DNA of 64,000 nucleotides, from contig OW285189.1 of assembly GCA_935421135.1 (NCBI GenBank), positions 22,632,298-22,696,297 on the forward strand, given 5' to 3'. A model generated the notes under the pieces. That model saw nothing but the letters and a program-made list of their open reading frames with translations, was not told the origin of the DNA and did no database searches. Below are positions 1 through 11,135 of the stretch, piece after piece. Each line of letters begins with the position of its first letter. Position 1 is the first letter of the stretch. This stretch comes from Bugulina stolonifera (taxonomy: Eukaryota > Bryozoa > Gymnolaemata > Cheilostomatida > Bugulidae). The position numbers and the translations under genes were made by a program.

Positions 1-60
1 ACACTCTTTTCCCTGGTGCATGTGCACTCTTCTCCCTGGTGCATGCGCACTCTTCTCCTC
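1..60. repeat. End of a 23-bp minisatellite (duplicate A)
   Basis: Two to three units of the same 23-bp repeat (core CATGTGCACTCTTCTCCCTG) that forms the large array at 15666-16212. It stands in the same position relative to the downstream duplicated DNA, so the array belongs to the duplicated segment and continues left of the window. Confidence 0.9.
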
Positions 61-486
61 TGTAAATACTAACTAAAGTCTTCCAGTGAAACTTGGATAC
101 AGTGCCTGCACTCCTAGATGAAATCTGAGACAGCAAGCCAGAGATCTTTCTTGCGGTATCTGCTGCCCAGTGAGGGGCTGTACAGAGCAGACTAAGGAAG
201 AGCTAGCAGAGAAGCTATCATCTAGAGATATTGGGGCTACAGTATTAGTACACAATGTGTGCATAGCTGCATTTACTTATGGTGGTATTCTAGTAGCCTA
301 ATTTCAAAGTAAACAAATGATGTATAATACATGTACATATTACAAGTACACATGCGTGTATAATGTAGTATTTTATGGATATAGCATGATGCCAAATCTA
401 GCCTGTGTTCCAAGAATGTTAATAATTGTAGCTGATAAGAAATGCATATTCTGCTTTAGCATGGAAGATTACTAACTGAAACCCTC

Positions 487-3400
487 CTACATTTCTTTTT
501 GCAACAGTGCAATCGGTTCTAGCAGCATGGACAGTATTGCAGGGAGGGAGACCTGCCGGTCTGGTAGTTCATCTGTAACGTTAGAAGAAAGGCTACTGAC
601 AAGTGGTGGAGCAGCACCTTGTACTCCATCAGTAAGAATAGCCTCTGCTCATACAAACCATGTCAGATTTGATATAAACTAAGTTATGAACACTCACTAA
701 ATTGTTAGAATGTCAGCCTGCCGAAAGGTAGGACAACTCCTCATCTTAAGCATAAATGTGGTAAAAGAATATGACCTTGTACCATATCAGGGAGACGCTA
801 TAGCCTAAACGTTGGAGCTCTGAACTTTCATGTGAGAGGTCCGCCTTTAATCTCTGTAAAGGTCAAGGCACCCAACATAAAAGTGCAACATTAGTCATTT
901 TGTCGTGCTGAAAACAGCAAGATGGAGACCCCTTAACTATGCCCTCAAACTAGAATGAAATGCTGTTCATTGTTCTCTTACTACACTGCTACCATCAGTC
1001 TATTCTCTTAGGGCTTAATAGATTCCATTGAGATACAGGATAAATTTAAATTCTAACAGAACAAAACTAGTTTTTATGTTACCCAAATAAAACAGCGCAT
1101 AACTACATTTTGTATAATTTTACAGCCCTACAAGAAATGTATGATATCTTACTCCTTTGTTATGGCAGCAATGTGTACATGTATAATGTTGTGTTACACA
1201 CATTTCATTGTGAGACTCTAGCTTTCTAACTATGGGTAGGAAATGCTGTGGGAATACATACATGTATTACTGAAAGGAGAAGATAATTTCAAATTCTATA
1301 TTACTGCAATACTGCATAGAATATGCCATGCTACAGGAGCATCATGAAGCATATACAAGTAGTCTTGTGTTGACTAACTGTTAGAAGTACTATGCCATTG
1401 GTGGTGATTTATGTTTCCTCAAAGGTTACCCTTGGATCTAACTGGGATCAACATAATAATTTCTCTGATAATTATACTGAAAAATGTCATGCAACATTAA
1501 ATCACCTTGGCTCACATGGGTGTACTTGGCTGTATCCACTGAAATATACCATGTAATACCTAAATTATAAGAAACTCTACAAGCAAGTGAAACCTACCTG
1601 AGTTGCATTTGTATTACTAATCAAGTGTTCAAAACAAGCTATGGAAAACAAGCTTGTATGTCAAGTAAAGTCATGTAGGAAACTACATCCTCTAGCAGCT
1701 CCTCTGTTTGACCACTACTATACGTAGAACAGCCAGGATGTTCCAGCGTTCAATAATATGCACTAGTCACTGACAGTTAAAAAGAGTGGAAGCAAAAGTT
1801 GGACTCTCTATGATAATACACTGTCCCAACAAATATGCCGATCCACCTGCTGAGTTTGACCGGCATCGCAATTCAATGCTTGTATATTGTGTACCATTTA
1901 ATAAAATCTTGTTTACATGAATAGATTATTATACAGAGGCGTTGCAAAGAAGCGTTTTTGATTGGTCCGCGGTACACCAATCGCAATAGCTCATTTGGAG
2001 GCGGGGACGGACAGTTTTTAGCCGGAGTGACCAATCTTTTCTTCCACTATATTTGTAACAGTGCACCACTTTGGGCTAGCAATAAATAGCGCACCTTGCA
2101 AAGCACATGCATATGTATTTTCACCCAAACAGTGTAGACCTAAGGTACAGGTAATTGTACAATGTACACTTGCATAATATACATGTACATTGTATGTAAG
2201 TGTAATATACTGAAAAGTTTGCTGGCTCATTAAATATTTTAGTTTGGGGGTGATATTGATTAACATGTCCACCAAAATATTGGATGCTGTTAATATAGCA
2301 ACACTTCATGACTATGTATCATTACACATTGCATTGCATGAAGTATGACCAGTGAATATTGATGTCAATTAGTTCAATTTGAAACAATGTACAGTATCAA
2401 AGCAACAATTTTATTCAACAATTGGCCTTATTTTAAAATATAAAGCAAAAAGCAATAAATGGTATAAATTGAAAACACACAGTATACAAATGACAACTAA
2501 AGCCTGGATTGAAAACATGATCTTTCTTTAAAATGAAATCACATAAATAGGTAATTAACAATTATAGAAATTTACATTGTGCACATACAATTTTACATGT
2601 ATGTGGAATATTATTTATTATGCATGCACTTGTAGATTTCATTTTACTACTGCCTCATAATATATATTGGATAATTTGAATGCTGAGAGCAACACTGTAA
2701 CAGGGTTGCTCTCAAATATCCGATATATATTACGAGGCACCAAAGAAGGATTTTCTCATAAATGTTATAACTTTTTATATATAAATAGGACTGTGTAGGA
2801 GATGCTACCACTTGGTCTAACACTCTTGTATCAGGGAAGCTAAGCTGGTTAGCATCTATCATGAGTAGGAATTAGCACCTGCAGCTACAAACATGCCACA
2901 AGATCATGTGGAATTGAAAGTATAATTAATAATCAGCAACCTAGAAGTTGTACAGCAATAAAATGGTTAATTTCACCTTTAGAGTCAAGAACTGCTGGTG
3001 TCTACAGCTTACCACCAATGCTTTTAGGTAGAGGTGTAAACTCTACTTGCTCTGTCTCGTCTCTAGAATTAGAAGACTGTTGGCCTCCCGGTTGCTCTCC
3101 TCCAGCTGCAGCAGAATTTCTACTTGGCGAGTTACTCTGTAAATAATATGATGTCTATTATAACAGGCTGTGAGAAAAGATTATGCCTAGTATTATACAA
3201 GATACATGTGTTAGCAGTCACTTGTGTTAGCAGTTGATCTTATGGTGTATCCACTATGTATTCAACAACAGCACAAAAGTCAACTCATGACAAAGGACTT
3301 AGAACACAGACAGAGGCAAGTAATAAAAACATGTGCAAGTAATTAAGGCTAGTACTAAAAACAATACAGAAGTTACAACTGACCAATCAGGTTAAACTCA

Positions 3401-4475
3401 GTATAAAAGCATGACAAACGTTGAGGTTAATATATAGGACAAACAGCAAGTAGTAATTACATGTAAGGCACAGAGACTGTCATATGAAAGCCATCAATTG
3501 ACAATTGTGTATTACACTATCCTAACAACATGTACATGTATGATATACTGCACTTAGCAGATATATCATATACATATATATACACATGTATCTACTGTAT
3601 TTAGCGGTTACACAGTGTATAATATGCACATGATGTATATAAATCTATGTTGAATATCAGTGTAATAGTGAATATTCAAACTTTGTTATAGTGTAGCTTG
3701 TGATAACGCAAAACTAATAAGGAATAAAGCAAAGGAACTAACTTACTAGAATGTCTACACAGTCATTACATGAACTCCATACCAGCAAGATCTAGCTATA
3801 GTTATAAAGTACCACTTGTAGCTATAGTTGTACACCCACCTAGTATAGAAACCAACAGTGGTGACTTGGCTAGGTACCACCACAAGTTGGGCTTATGTTC
3901 ACAAGTGTAAGATTTTATAACCACCCAAAGTGAAAACCTCCCATTAGAGTGCAAGAGAATTAGGCGTGTGATCATCAGGTATACATCAGACCTAAAGTAT
4001 CTTTTGGCAATGTGACTCTTCTTTTGTAAGGAATTTATCACTAAGCAGCCAGGAGCTTGGTAGCCTACTACATATTATGTGAAGTGGTAGAAGTGATGTG
4101 TTTGTCCACCGTGTTAGCTGGGTTAGGCAAATAGCTGCTGTTGACGCCTTTGTTCAAATCTCAGTCAGAAACAAGTTGTTTTCACAGATGCGGAACCAAG
4201 TCCCTGGCTGCTCAGCAGCAAAAAATTCTCGCAAAAATAAGATCACATATAAAAAGAACGGCCACATCCCTAAACGCCTTTTAAAACCCAGTGCAGAGTA
4301 AACCAGTATAGCCTCAGAGTAAATCAAATGTACACCCCAATCACCATGTTCCTCAGCAGTAACATATTTCTCTTACCCCTCTTGACCCACACAAGCAGCA
4401 AAAGCACAGCCATATCCCTATGAAGATTATCACTAGTCCAAACACAACTCCAAGCACTAAAGGGAAAAAAGGCAT
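487..4475 (-). CDS. Small single-pass membrane protein, family member 1 (three exons)
   Basis: I do not recognise this family. Exons: 4377-4475 (ATG at 4475), 3013-3136 and 487-644, giving 126 residues. Introns are GT-AG and phases are 0 then 1, as in the four paralogues. Exon 1 encodes a short N-terminus, one hydrophobic helix ending G-I-W-L-C, and a cysteine cluster (C-x-C-C-x-x-C) suited to palmitoylation. Exon 2 is a polar Gly/Gln/Ser tail ending F-T-P-L-P-K-S-I-G. The chosen last exon contains T-D-G-V and A-P-P, also found in the last exon of family member 5. An alternative last exon in the same phase starts at 2855 and stops at 2647. Its acceptor is poor, and in copy A it runs through a palindromic insert, so I rank it second. 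A TTTTAG acceptor about 35 bases before the ATG suggests a spliced 5' UTR. Confidence 0.65.
1781..2050. mobile_element. MITE-like element with terminal inverted repeats
   Basis: The ends are inverted copies (left AGTGGAAGCAAAAGTTGG, right CCAATCTTTTCTTCCACT). The right part (GGACAGTTTTTAGCCGGAGT) matches the right parts of the elements at 5041 and 37184, so this is a diverged relative. It lies in the last intron of gene 1. The duplicate at about 17965-18130 has kept the left half and lost the right half. Confidence 0.6.
2651..2739. repeat. Palindromic (fold-back) insert
   Basis: The arms starting TGCCTCATAATATATAT and ending ATATATATTACGAGGCA pair over about 40 bases around a short loop. The full palindrome is present only in copy A. 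Copy B (about 18580-18615) has a shorter related stretch. It changes the reading frame of the alternative last exon of gene 1. Confidence 0.75.
4104..4172 (+). mobile_element. tRNA-derived SINE head (copy A)
   Basis: Contains an A-box-like GTTAGCTGGGTTAGGC and a B-box-like TTGTTCAAATC about 35 bases later, the spacing expected of an internal pol III promoter. It does not fold into a functional tRNA that I can support. It lies in intron 1 of membrane-protein gene 1 and is duplicated at 20654-20722. Confidence 0.5.
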
Positions 4476-4530
4476 GCTGTTTTTTTCAGAAGGTAGAGTA
4501 AAGCCAATCTAAAACAAGGATACTGTGAAG

Positions 4531-5040
4531 TTTCAGCTCACTTAGCCTGCACTACTGCACGGACTAAATATATACACTTACAGTGTATGCTTGTACAGTT
4601 CCTTATTATGCATGACTCTTATTATATACTAATTATTGTCAATAACTGCCTGGCTAATGTGCTTTTTTATTATTCAACCAATCATGTTTTTGTACTTGTT
4701 TACTGCTATTATACTGTTATTGTATGAGGACCAGTTTGTAAAAATAATCCAAAATTATTTCACTTTGTTATATTCAATTTACTATTTTGCGCTATTTATT
4801 CTGCGTGTTGTGTTTCAATAATCAAACTATGTCATTCATTATTGCAGAGAGGTTATTCATTATTACAGAGAGGTTATTCATTATTACAGAGAGGTTTTTC
4901 ATTCTGCAAGTTGTTACATTTATTTTAGTAGATAGTACATTCAAAATTGCTGTTCTCTCACTCATTATTGCTATTAACTTATTCATTCTGGTTATATAGG
5001 TCATTCTTTCTTGTTGAGAGGTTATTCATTCTATTTATAG
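4531..5040. other. Non-coding stretch with a short 21-bp repeat
   Basis: AT-rich DNA beyond the end of duplicate A. At about 4840-4905 a 21-bp unit (ATTACAGAGAGGTTATTCATT) occurs three times. No credible gene was seen. Confidence 0.6.
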
Positions 5041-5413
5041 CCAAGAGAGTAAATGGAAAGAGGGATCACTCAATGATAATACCCTGTCTCACAAAATAAG
5101 CCCAATTTGGCGGCACCGACGTTCCGCGATCAGCTTTCCCGCTATTTTGCTTACTGATATTTTGGATAGCTGGTCGACTGTAATCGAAGCTTAACGATTG
5201 TTATATTTAAGACCATGTATTGAAATCTCGTTAGTGAAAATAGAGAGTTTATACGAGCCCGTTGTAAGGAAGCGCCTTTTATTGGTCTGCGGAACGCCCA
5301 TCATAATCAAGGATTTGCATACAGGGTATGACAACTCCTTGCGTACAGCGTTTGGAGACGGGAGGGAGATAGTTTTTGGCTGGAGTGACACCTCTTTTCT
5401 TTTCCGCTCTTTG
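5041..5413. mobile_element. MITE with a perfect 7-bp target-site duplication
   Basis: A 373-bp element flanked by TTTATAG on both sides (5034-5040 and 5414-5420). Ends are inverted repeats (CCAAGAGAGTAAATGGAAAG at the left, CTTTTCCGCTCTTTG at the right). It shares almost its whole length with the element at 37184-37569. It encodes no protein of its own. Confidence 0.85.
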
Positions 5414-7505
5414 TTTATAGTAACATAAATTAGTTTTATCTCAGAAATGTCACCTGGGTTCTACAGGAGCAGCACTTTGAGGGGTTTGGATGGGCGGGGC
5501 TTAGATTTATCAAAAGGTAATTAACCAATCACAGCAGCTGTTTCATCACTGCACATGAACTCTAAGTCAGGAGCACCAAGACCTTGGAATAATTCTATAG
5601 AGATAATAGTAGTGAATGGTGATGCCTTAGACTCCTATTTGACCCTCTTTTGTTCACTATAATGATATAGACTACTTTGGTCAAGAAATTGAGAGCATGA
5701 GCTACTGAAGACAGCTGTCTACACTTATAATTATTGGACATTAGCATAATTATTGCACGCAGAGAAGTCAGTCAAGGTAAGGATGTTTTAGCCAAAATTT
5801 GTAACTGAATCATAAAACTATCGATCTCTCTGTATTAGGCGTAATCATGGAGAAGAAAATCGTTTCGTCTTAGTGAATATTTTATGTTTCATGTAGGAGC
5901 TTTGCTGGTTTTACATGTAGTTGATGTTGCTACATACGTATATCTCTGCCTCTGGGTAACATTTTTCTTGGGTGTCTCTACATTCCCTCAAAGATCACTG
6001 TTGTCTACCTGTTTTAGTGCAGTTACCAGTGCAAAAAATGCTCTACATGTTTGTTATATTATATACTATTTATTGCATCTAGATTGTCTTTTCCTTGTGA
6101 ACAATAACTACCTGTATTACTCTCTTTAAAAAACATTTTAACCAATCTTTTGTTGTTTAGCTATCAATCATAGTGAATATATACTTGTAGCTCTCTGTTC
6201 AATGGGTAGTTCAGGTTTGTGTAAACTGTAGAGCATTCATTTCTGATTTATACTTGCAGATGAAAAAGATTGGTATAGGTTATACCTATCGCCTATCAGC
6301 AAAACAGATTGAGAATGCCAAGGTGCCAACTAGAATCTTTATTGACAGTTAGAGTACTAAAGTAAAGAATATCAAAAATAATCGGTATTCATCGACCAAC
6401 ACTGGACATACTGTAGAATGTTTCACCATGTTCTAAACATCTGCACGAAAAACTGAATTTGATGAAGGTACTGCTGATGCCATCTGCATGGTTGCTGAGA
6501 GACAAACAACCCTTTATTTTTCCAAAATCAATTCCAAGTTGCAAGCTCTAAATTAAATTACTATGTTACGACATTCTTCAGTGTACCTACCCAAGACAAA
6601 ATCTTATCCCCAGTCATTACCAAATACTCTGTGATATACATGTAGTTGATCTTCTCAACAAAGAATATACAGTGTATATGTACATGTATATTGGTAACAG
6701 CGAGCATTTATACGCCGCAATTTTATTCTTGCGTACATTTGAACATGTACTTTTATTTTGTGACTGTACATGTATGTTAACTCATTAACTGCTAGTGAAA
6801 TGTTAAATGTTGCCAGTAATTAGAAAACTTCTGCATTCTTTCTTTGTAGTACAGTATTTGCTAAATACATTTTCTGCTAAACTTTATTGTCAAATTATTC
6901 ATCAGTTCCATTTTTGCTACATTGAAATAAAGAAAGATGATTGCATTAGCATTAGACTTATTTTTGCTAATAACCAGATTCTGAGTTATGTGCAGAATTA
7001 ATAACTACATCTACATACAGTGTAATTATGCACATGTACACTAATACAATGAGTTTGGTTGAAGGCATCTGATTAGCATAGGAATAGATTTGGTCAATCT
7101 AAGAATTGTTAGTGTCAAGTTGGATGATCAGGAGAGTCTTGGAAGAGGTATTTAAAAGGGTAGCGTGTATTTGAACTAATTTCCCACATCTGACTGAATT
7201 TTAATGCTACCTTTCTGGAAGCAGCTACAGCTTTGAAGGAGATTATTGAATGGTAGCCTTGATGATTTTTCCACTTCATTATCTAGTTCCTGGCATGACT
7301 TGTACCTACGTAGATAGCCACTCATGGCTTCCCAGGTGATTTTCTACTGGACATGTTTGTATCCATAATAGCTATATTTTAGTGTGAATTATTTAGGTAC
7401 AGCATGCTCACAAAACCAGCAAAACTTGCAGTAGATTTAGTTGTAATAGACCATTTACTTGCGCATGTAAAAATGTGGAGATCAAACCTATGTACGAGTA
7501 TATAT
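5414..7505. other. Intergenic stretch, no supported gene
   Basis: No supported gene seen. One short plus-strand frame at about 6260-6352 follows a good acceptor and opens with ATG but ends after about 30 codons with no partner exon. I would not call it. The right end abuts the LTR element. Confidence 0.6.
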
Positions 7506-8312
7506 TGTAATGGTTTCTGTGTTTTGGTGCGGTCGTCCTTGGACGACTATCGACCCAGAAATGAAGTGCCTATGAGTGGTAATAGGACTTCGCATTACAT
7601 GAAAGATCGAGCGGTCTCAGTAGCCCAAATACTACCAAAGACGACCCATCTGATCTCAAGTCCGACCTTCAGACTATACAGTGAAAGAGAGTAATTCAAC
7701 CTAGTAGGCGGTTCGCAAAGCGAATGACCTAGTAAAAGGAAGAGAAAGTCCCTGTATCAAGTATAGATGTGTCTTTATTGAAAGCCAAGTGTAGACTGAG
7801 ACAATGAACAGTAAAACAGTGCCCTTTATATAGTATAAGGACTTCCGGCCGACATGACGTCGGGAAAAGACGACGTGTGGTCGTCCGGAAGTTGCGCAAC
7901 AAGATGGCCGCCGGAAGCCCGACGGCCGACCCAAAATAGGCCGGGTTCTACAAAAGTTGCTTATAATGGTCCAATTCATGTACAAAATGAATATCAATGG
8001 ATTCTGAGAGGTCGGGCCTCTGTACATGGGTATAAAAGGCATAAAAAGGACTTAGTAACATTCATGTGACTATGTACAACAACATATAGTAAGATACATG
8101 AATAAGGAGTGAGCATAAACACATGGAGACGTGTATATAGACGGTAATTAAGTACTTTGAACATGCAATGCAGTTAAAGGTAAGTATACGAGCACTAATT
8201 GTGAGAATGTTAGTGTCAGGTGAGTAGCGCTGTAACAACTACTAGGCACTTAGGGTGCGGTGGAGCTTCGTCCGGGAGTTGGGGTCGTATACAAATGTCC
8301 TGTACCATCACA
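7506..8312 (-). repeat. 3' LTR
   Basis: 807 bp, TGTAATGG to CCATCACA on the plus strand. On the minus strand it carries TATATAAAGG (about 7825-7834) and AATAAA (7774-7779). Its first bases supply the stop codon of the upstream long ORF (8308-8310). Confidence 0.95.
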
Positions 8313-11135
8313 TAGCCCCCCGATCCTTGGCACTATCTCTTCGAGTATGTCTAAGGATCTGCTCCGTGAGCCGTTGGTGGAGGGATATTTCGTCCTGTAC
8401 GGCTTCCGTCTGCTGGACTATAGTAAGCCGGTCTCTAACATGTGAGTGAAGAAGTCTCTGCTGGAGTATGTGCAGTTGGTGCCTGAGGCGTCCGAGACGA
8501 TTGTTTAAAGTGGCACACAATCGTTCTCTTTCCTTCTGGAATTCTGCTGTAGGGGTGCGGGACTCAAGAGATTTCTTTGTGTTTTTAGTATCTGGAGGGC
8601 TGGTCGACAATGGGACGGCCTTGTCTGATCCGGTTCTAGCCTTAGGCGGCCGGGGCCGACGTTTGGGTATGTCGTAAGTATCAGTCCCTCTGTGGTCCAA
8701 GGTTGGAGGGTCCATACGAGTCTGTGGTCGCTTTGGACTGCCTAGTCGCTCCCAGGGCGACTTTCTTTTACTTGTTTTCTTTGGGGCAGGAGGAGGTGTC
8801 AGTCGCACCACTGCTGCTCTGGCTTCAGCTTCTGGAGGAGCTGGTATAGTGAAAGGTTTTGGTCCTACGTCTGCTGGGATACATGAGGGGTAAGCGACCC
8901 TCTTGTCGAGCTTCATCGCCTTGAGGAAAAGCTGGAACATGTGGGAATCCACTTCATACTGGATGGCTCCGTGGCCTGTCTGGCTTTGGTGCCGATAGAC
9001 AGTCTCTGCATCACGGGCGCTGACTCCACAGGAACAGAAGAACTGGGTAAAGTGTTGGCGTGTGTGAGCCTTGATGGTGTTCTCCGTCCCTTCTAGCTTA
9101 CATAGTCGACAATAGGAGTTCCTTCCTTTACATCGGGCTGTCCGACGTATATCACTACTGGTCCGTGGAGAGATCCAGCAAAGTTGAGACTGCGGCATAG
9201 GCGTCTCTGGAGAGGTCTCTATAAGAGAAAGTGTAGATACAAGAGGTTGATCATTTAGATTATCAATGTTTGCGTAGGCCGAGTCGTCTTCGTCACCCGA
9301 CTCAGTCACATGGTGTACATTGTCATTGGAGTACATATGCGTGTCCGAGGTCGTCCCGGAGGGGAGGCGGTGCATGTCCGAGTCGGCTAGGACGGCATCG
9401 TCTCGAAGCACCGAAGGTACTTCAGTATGACCCGACCCGACTGGCACGACCTCATCCCTCGAGGAGTTCCCGAGATCAGCATATAAGTCGTCGTCGTCCA
9501 AAAGCAACAGTACCTCGTCCAAGTCTATTGGCTCACCTGGCAAGTCCATGAGTAGGCCGACTAGGGAGGGCACTGTCTTTGTTGAGGAGTCTCGAATAGA
9601 GTACTCTGTTGTCCGACTAGGTGTTGACTGAGTGGTGGTGGTGAAGGTACTGGGGGATCCATCTGGATCCTGGCCTTTTATAGGTGTGGGAGCTGCCCTG
9701 GTTCTCCTTGTGGTGTGCGACGTTATGTCTGCAACACCTGGCTTCTCACCATGTAGTAGAACTACGTTGCGGCGGAAGTGCACTTGTCTGACCCCTGTTG
9801 TTAGATCTATTTTGATCTCAAGGTTGTCTGGGTCACCGGATCCGTCTGTGGAATTGGAGAGTAAACACGGGCCTGGCCGTGTCGGCCTACGATAGGTAGT
9901 CGTCTGGGCAGCCCATTTGTGATGAATTCTTTCTAGTATAACCTCTGGGGGTCGGCCTCGCTTCCACCGGGCCTTCCTCCTGTATGATAGGGGTCTGTTT
10001 TCCCTAGTGTAGGGCGTTAGCATCCGGACGTAGGAGGGTCTACCTTTTGAACCTCTGCCCCAGTCGGGCGGCGGGAATATCGGGTGCTGGAAATAGTCGA
10101 CAGCACCTTCCTCGAGGCGGTTTGTGCCTTGTCTACGCTCCTGGATGCGCGGCTTTTTAGCCTGTCGGCCCTGGTCCTCTACTTGCCTCTTTTTCTTCGC
10201 TGTTCCTCCCTCGGCTTCTAGCCCCCCTATCGGGTGGCCAGGGCGTCGGCATTGTACTTCGACGCCATGCGGAGTTGTACTGGGCGGTAATGATCCTTTT
10301 CCTCCCTCGGCCCTGGATCCTCTGTGGGGGTGTCCTTGACGTCGGCATTGATCATCGACGTCGGGCGCAGGTGTACTAAGTGATGAGCTTCCCGTTCCTC
10401 CCTCGGCCCTGGATCCTCTGTTGGGGTGTCCTTGACGTCGGCATTGATCATCGGCGTCGGGCGCAGGTGTACTAGGTACTGAATTATCCGTTCCTCCCTC
10501 GGCCCCTGGTCCTCTGTGTGGGTGTCCAGGACGTCGGCATGGGTCATCGACGTCGGGCGGAGGCGTACTAGGCTTCATCTCAGGCATCGTCCTCAATGTA
10601 TAAGGGCTTCCCGTTCTATTGACACACGGCCATTGATCTCGGCTGGTGTATACCTTAGCGGTATGGCAGTTTACAGAGCACTTGTGTTTAGTCAGGTAGG
10701 GCATCCCTAGGACGCCATCTTCTGGTATGGAGCCGATGAGGAACAGTTCTTGGCTAAAGGTACGACCGACTACCATAGGTATCCTTACCATTCCCTCGAA
10801 CCTGAGAGTCGAGCCGTCGGCCATCTTGCCATATGGCTGACTTACTGGTAGGACCTCTAGGTCGGGTCTCTGCAGCTTCTTCAGGACGCGGGGTGATATT
10901 AGGTTGGTCGTACAGCCCGTGTCCAAGAGTAGGGTTACATCTTGGCTACATAGTCGTCCTTGTATGTACAGGCTAGGTACATGCGGCTTTACATACGTCA
11001 CTTGAGTCACTGTTTTAGAAGGGGGGTCGGCCTTGCCGACCGGATACTTGGGACGGTCTTCCGAGATGGAAAGGTGAGAGGTGCGAGGAACTTGTAGGGC
11101 CCGAGTGCCAGCCTCTACTGTCTCGGGCCGGAGCC
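8308..11135 (-). CDS. Aspartic protease fused to a long novel region (LTR element)
   Basis: Read as a -1 extension of Gag; no ATG is needed, and the frame is open from the frameshift site. The first part is a retropepsin-like protease with L-L-L-D-T-G-C-T-T-N and a second conserved turn D-G-V-L-G-M-P-Y-L. Next come four imperfect 32-residue repeats (about 10190-10570; core C-R-R-x-G-H-P, A-E-G-G), then a charged Pro/Arg-rich stretch. Around 9000-9120 are two C2H2-like patterns (C-x2-C-x11-H-x3-H and C-x-C-x13-H-x5-H). The C-terminus is a likely coiled coil. In place of reverse transcriptase and integrase nothing familiar is seen. The ORF runs through the polypurine tract, and its TGA is formed by the first bases of the 3' LTR. 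About 940 codons, all open. Confidence 0.85.
8313..8325 (-). promoter_or_regulatory. Polypurine tract
   Basis: Minus-strand GATCGGGGGGCTA lies directly before the 3' LTR, where plus-strand DNA priming takes place. It is also the last coding stretch of the long Pro ORF. Confidence 0.75.

Larger units (their letters stand above)
1..4530. repeat. Segmental duplication, copy A
   Basis: This stretch is highly similar, base after base, to about 16190-21070 in the same orientation. It covers the minisatellite edge, a terminal exon of small membrane-protein gene 1, a MITE, exons 2 and 1 of the gene and a tRNA-related SINE. Differences are mainly indels. Copy A has extra DNA at about 1905-2160 and 3205-3530 and a palindromic insert at 2651-2739, and it lacks the hAT element of copy B. 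Similarity fades just upstream of exon 1 of the gene (about 4530 versus 21070). The left limit lies outside the window. Confidence 0.9.

Noticed and set aside
507..630. Plus-strand exon-like frame with acceptor and GTAAGA donor, in both duplicates, joining in phase to a second frame at 1125-1221
   Set aside because: It lies antisense to the last exon of genes 1 and 2, which has sequence support from gene 5. The two copies are too alike to show coding constraint, and no start was found.
780..870. tRNA-like A box (ATAGCCTAAACGTTGGAGC), also at about 16970-17045
   Set aside because: No acceptable B box at the right distance; too weak to call a SINE.
6260..6352. Short plus-strand frame after a good acceptor
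   Set aside because: Thirty codons, no partner exons and no recognisable motif.
7701..8042. Minus-strand frame of 113 codons in each LTR and a similar one in the solo LTR
   Set aside because: It overlaps the LTR promoter and polyadenylation signal, and is present in LTRs only; probably chance.
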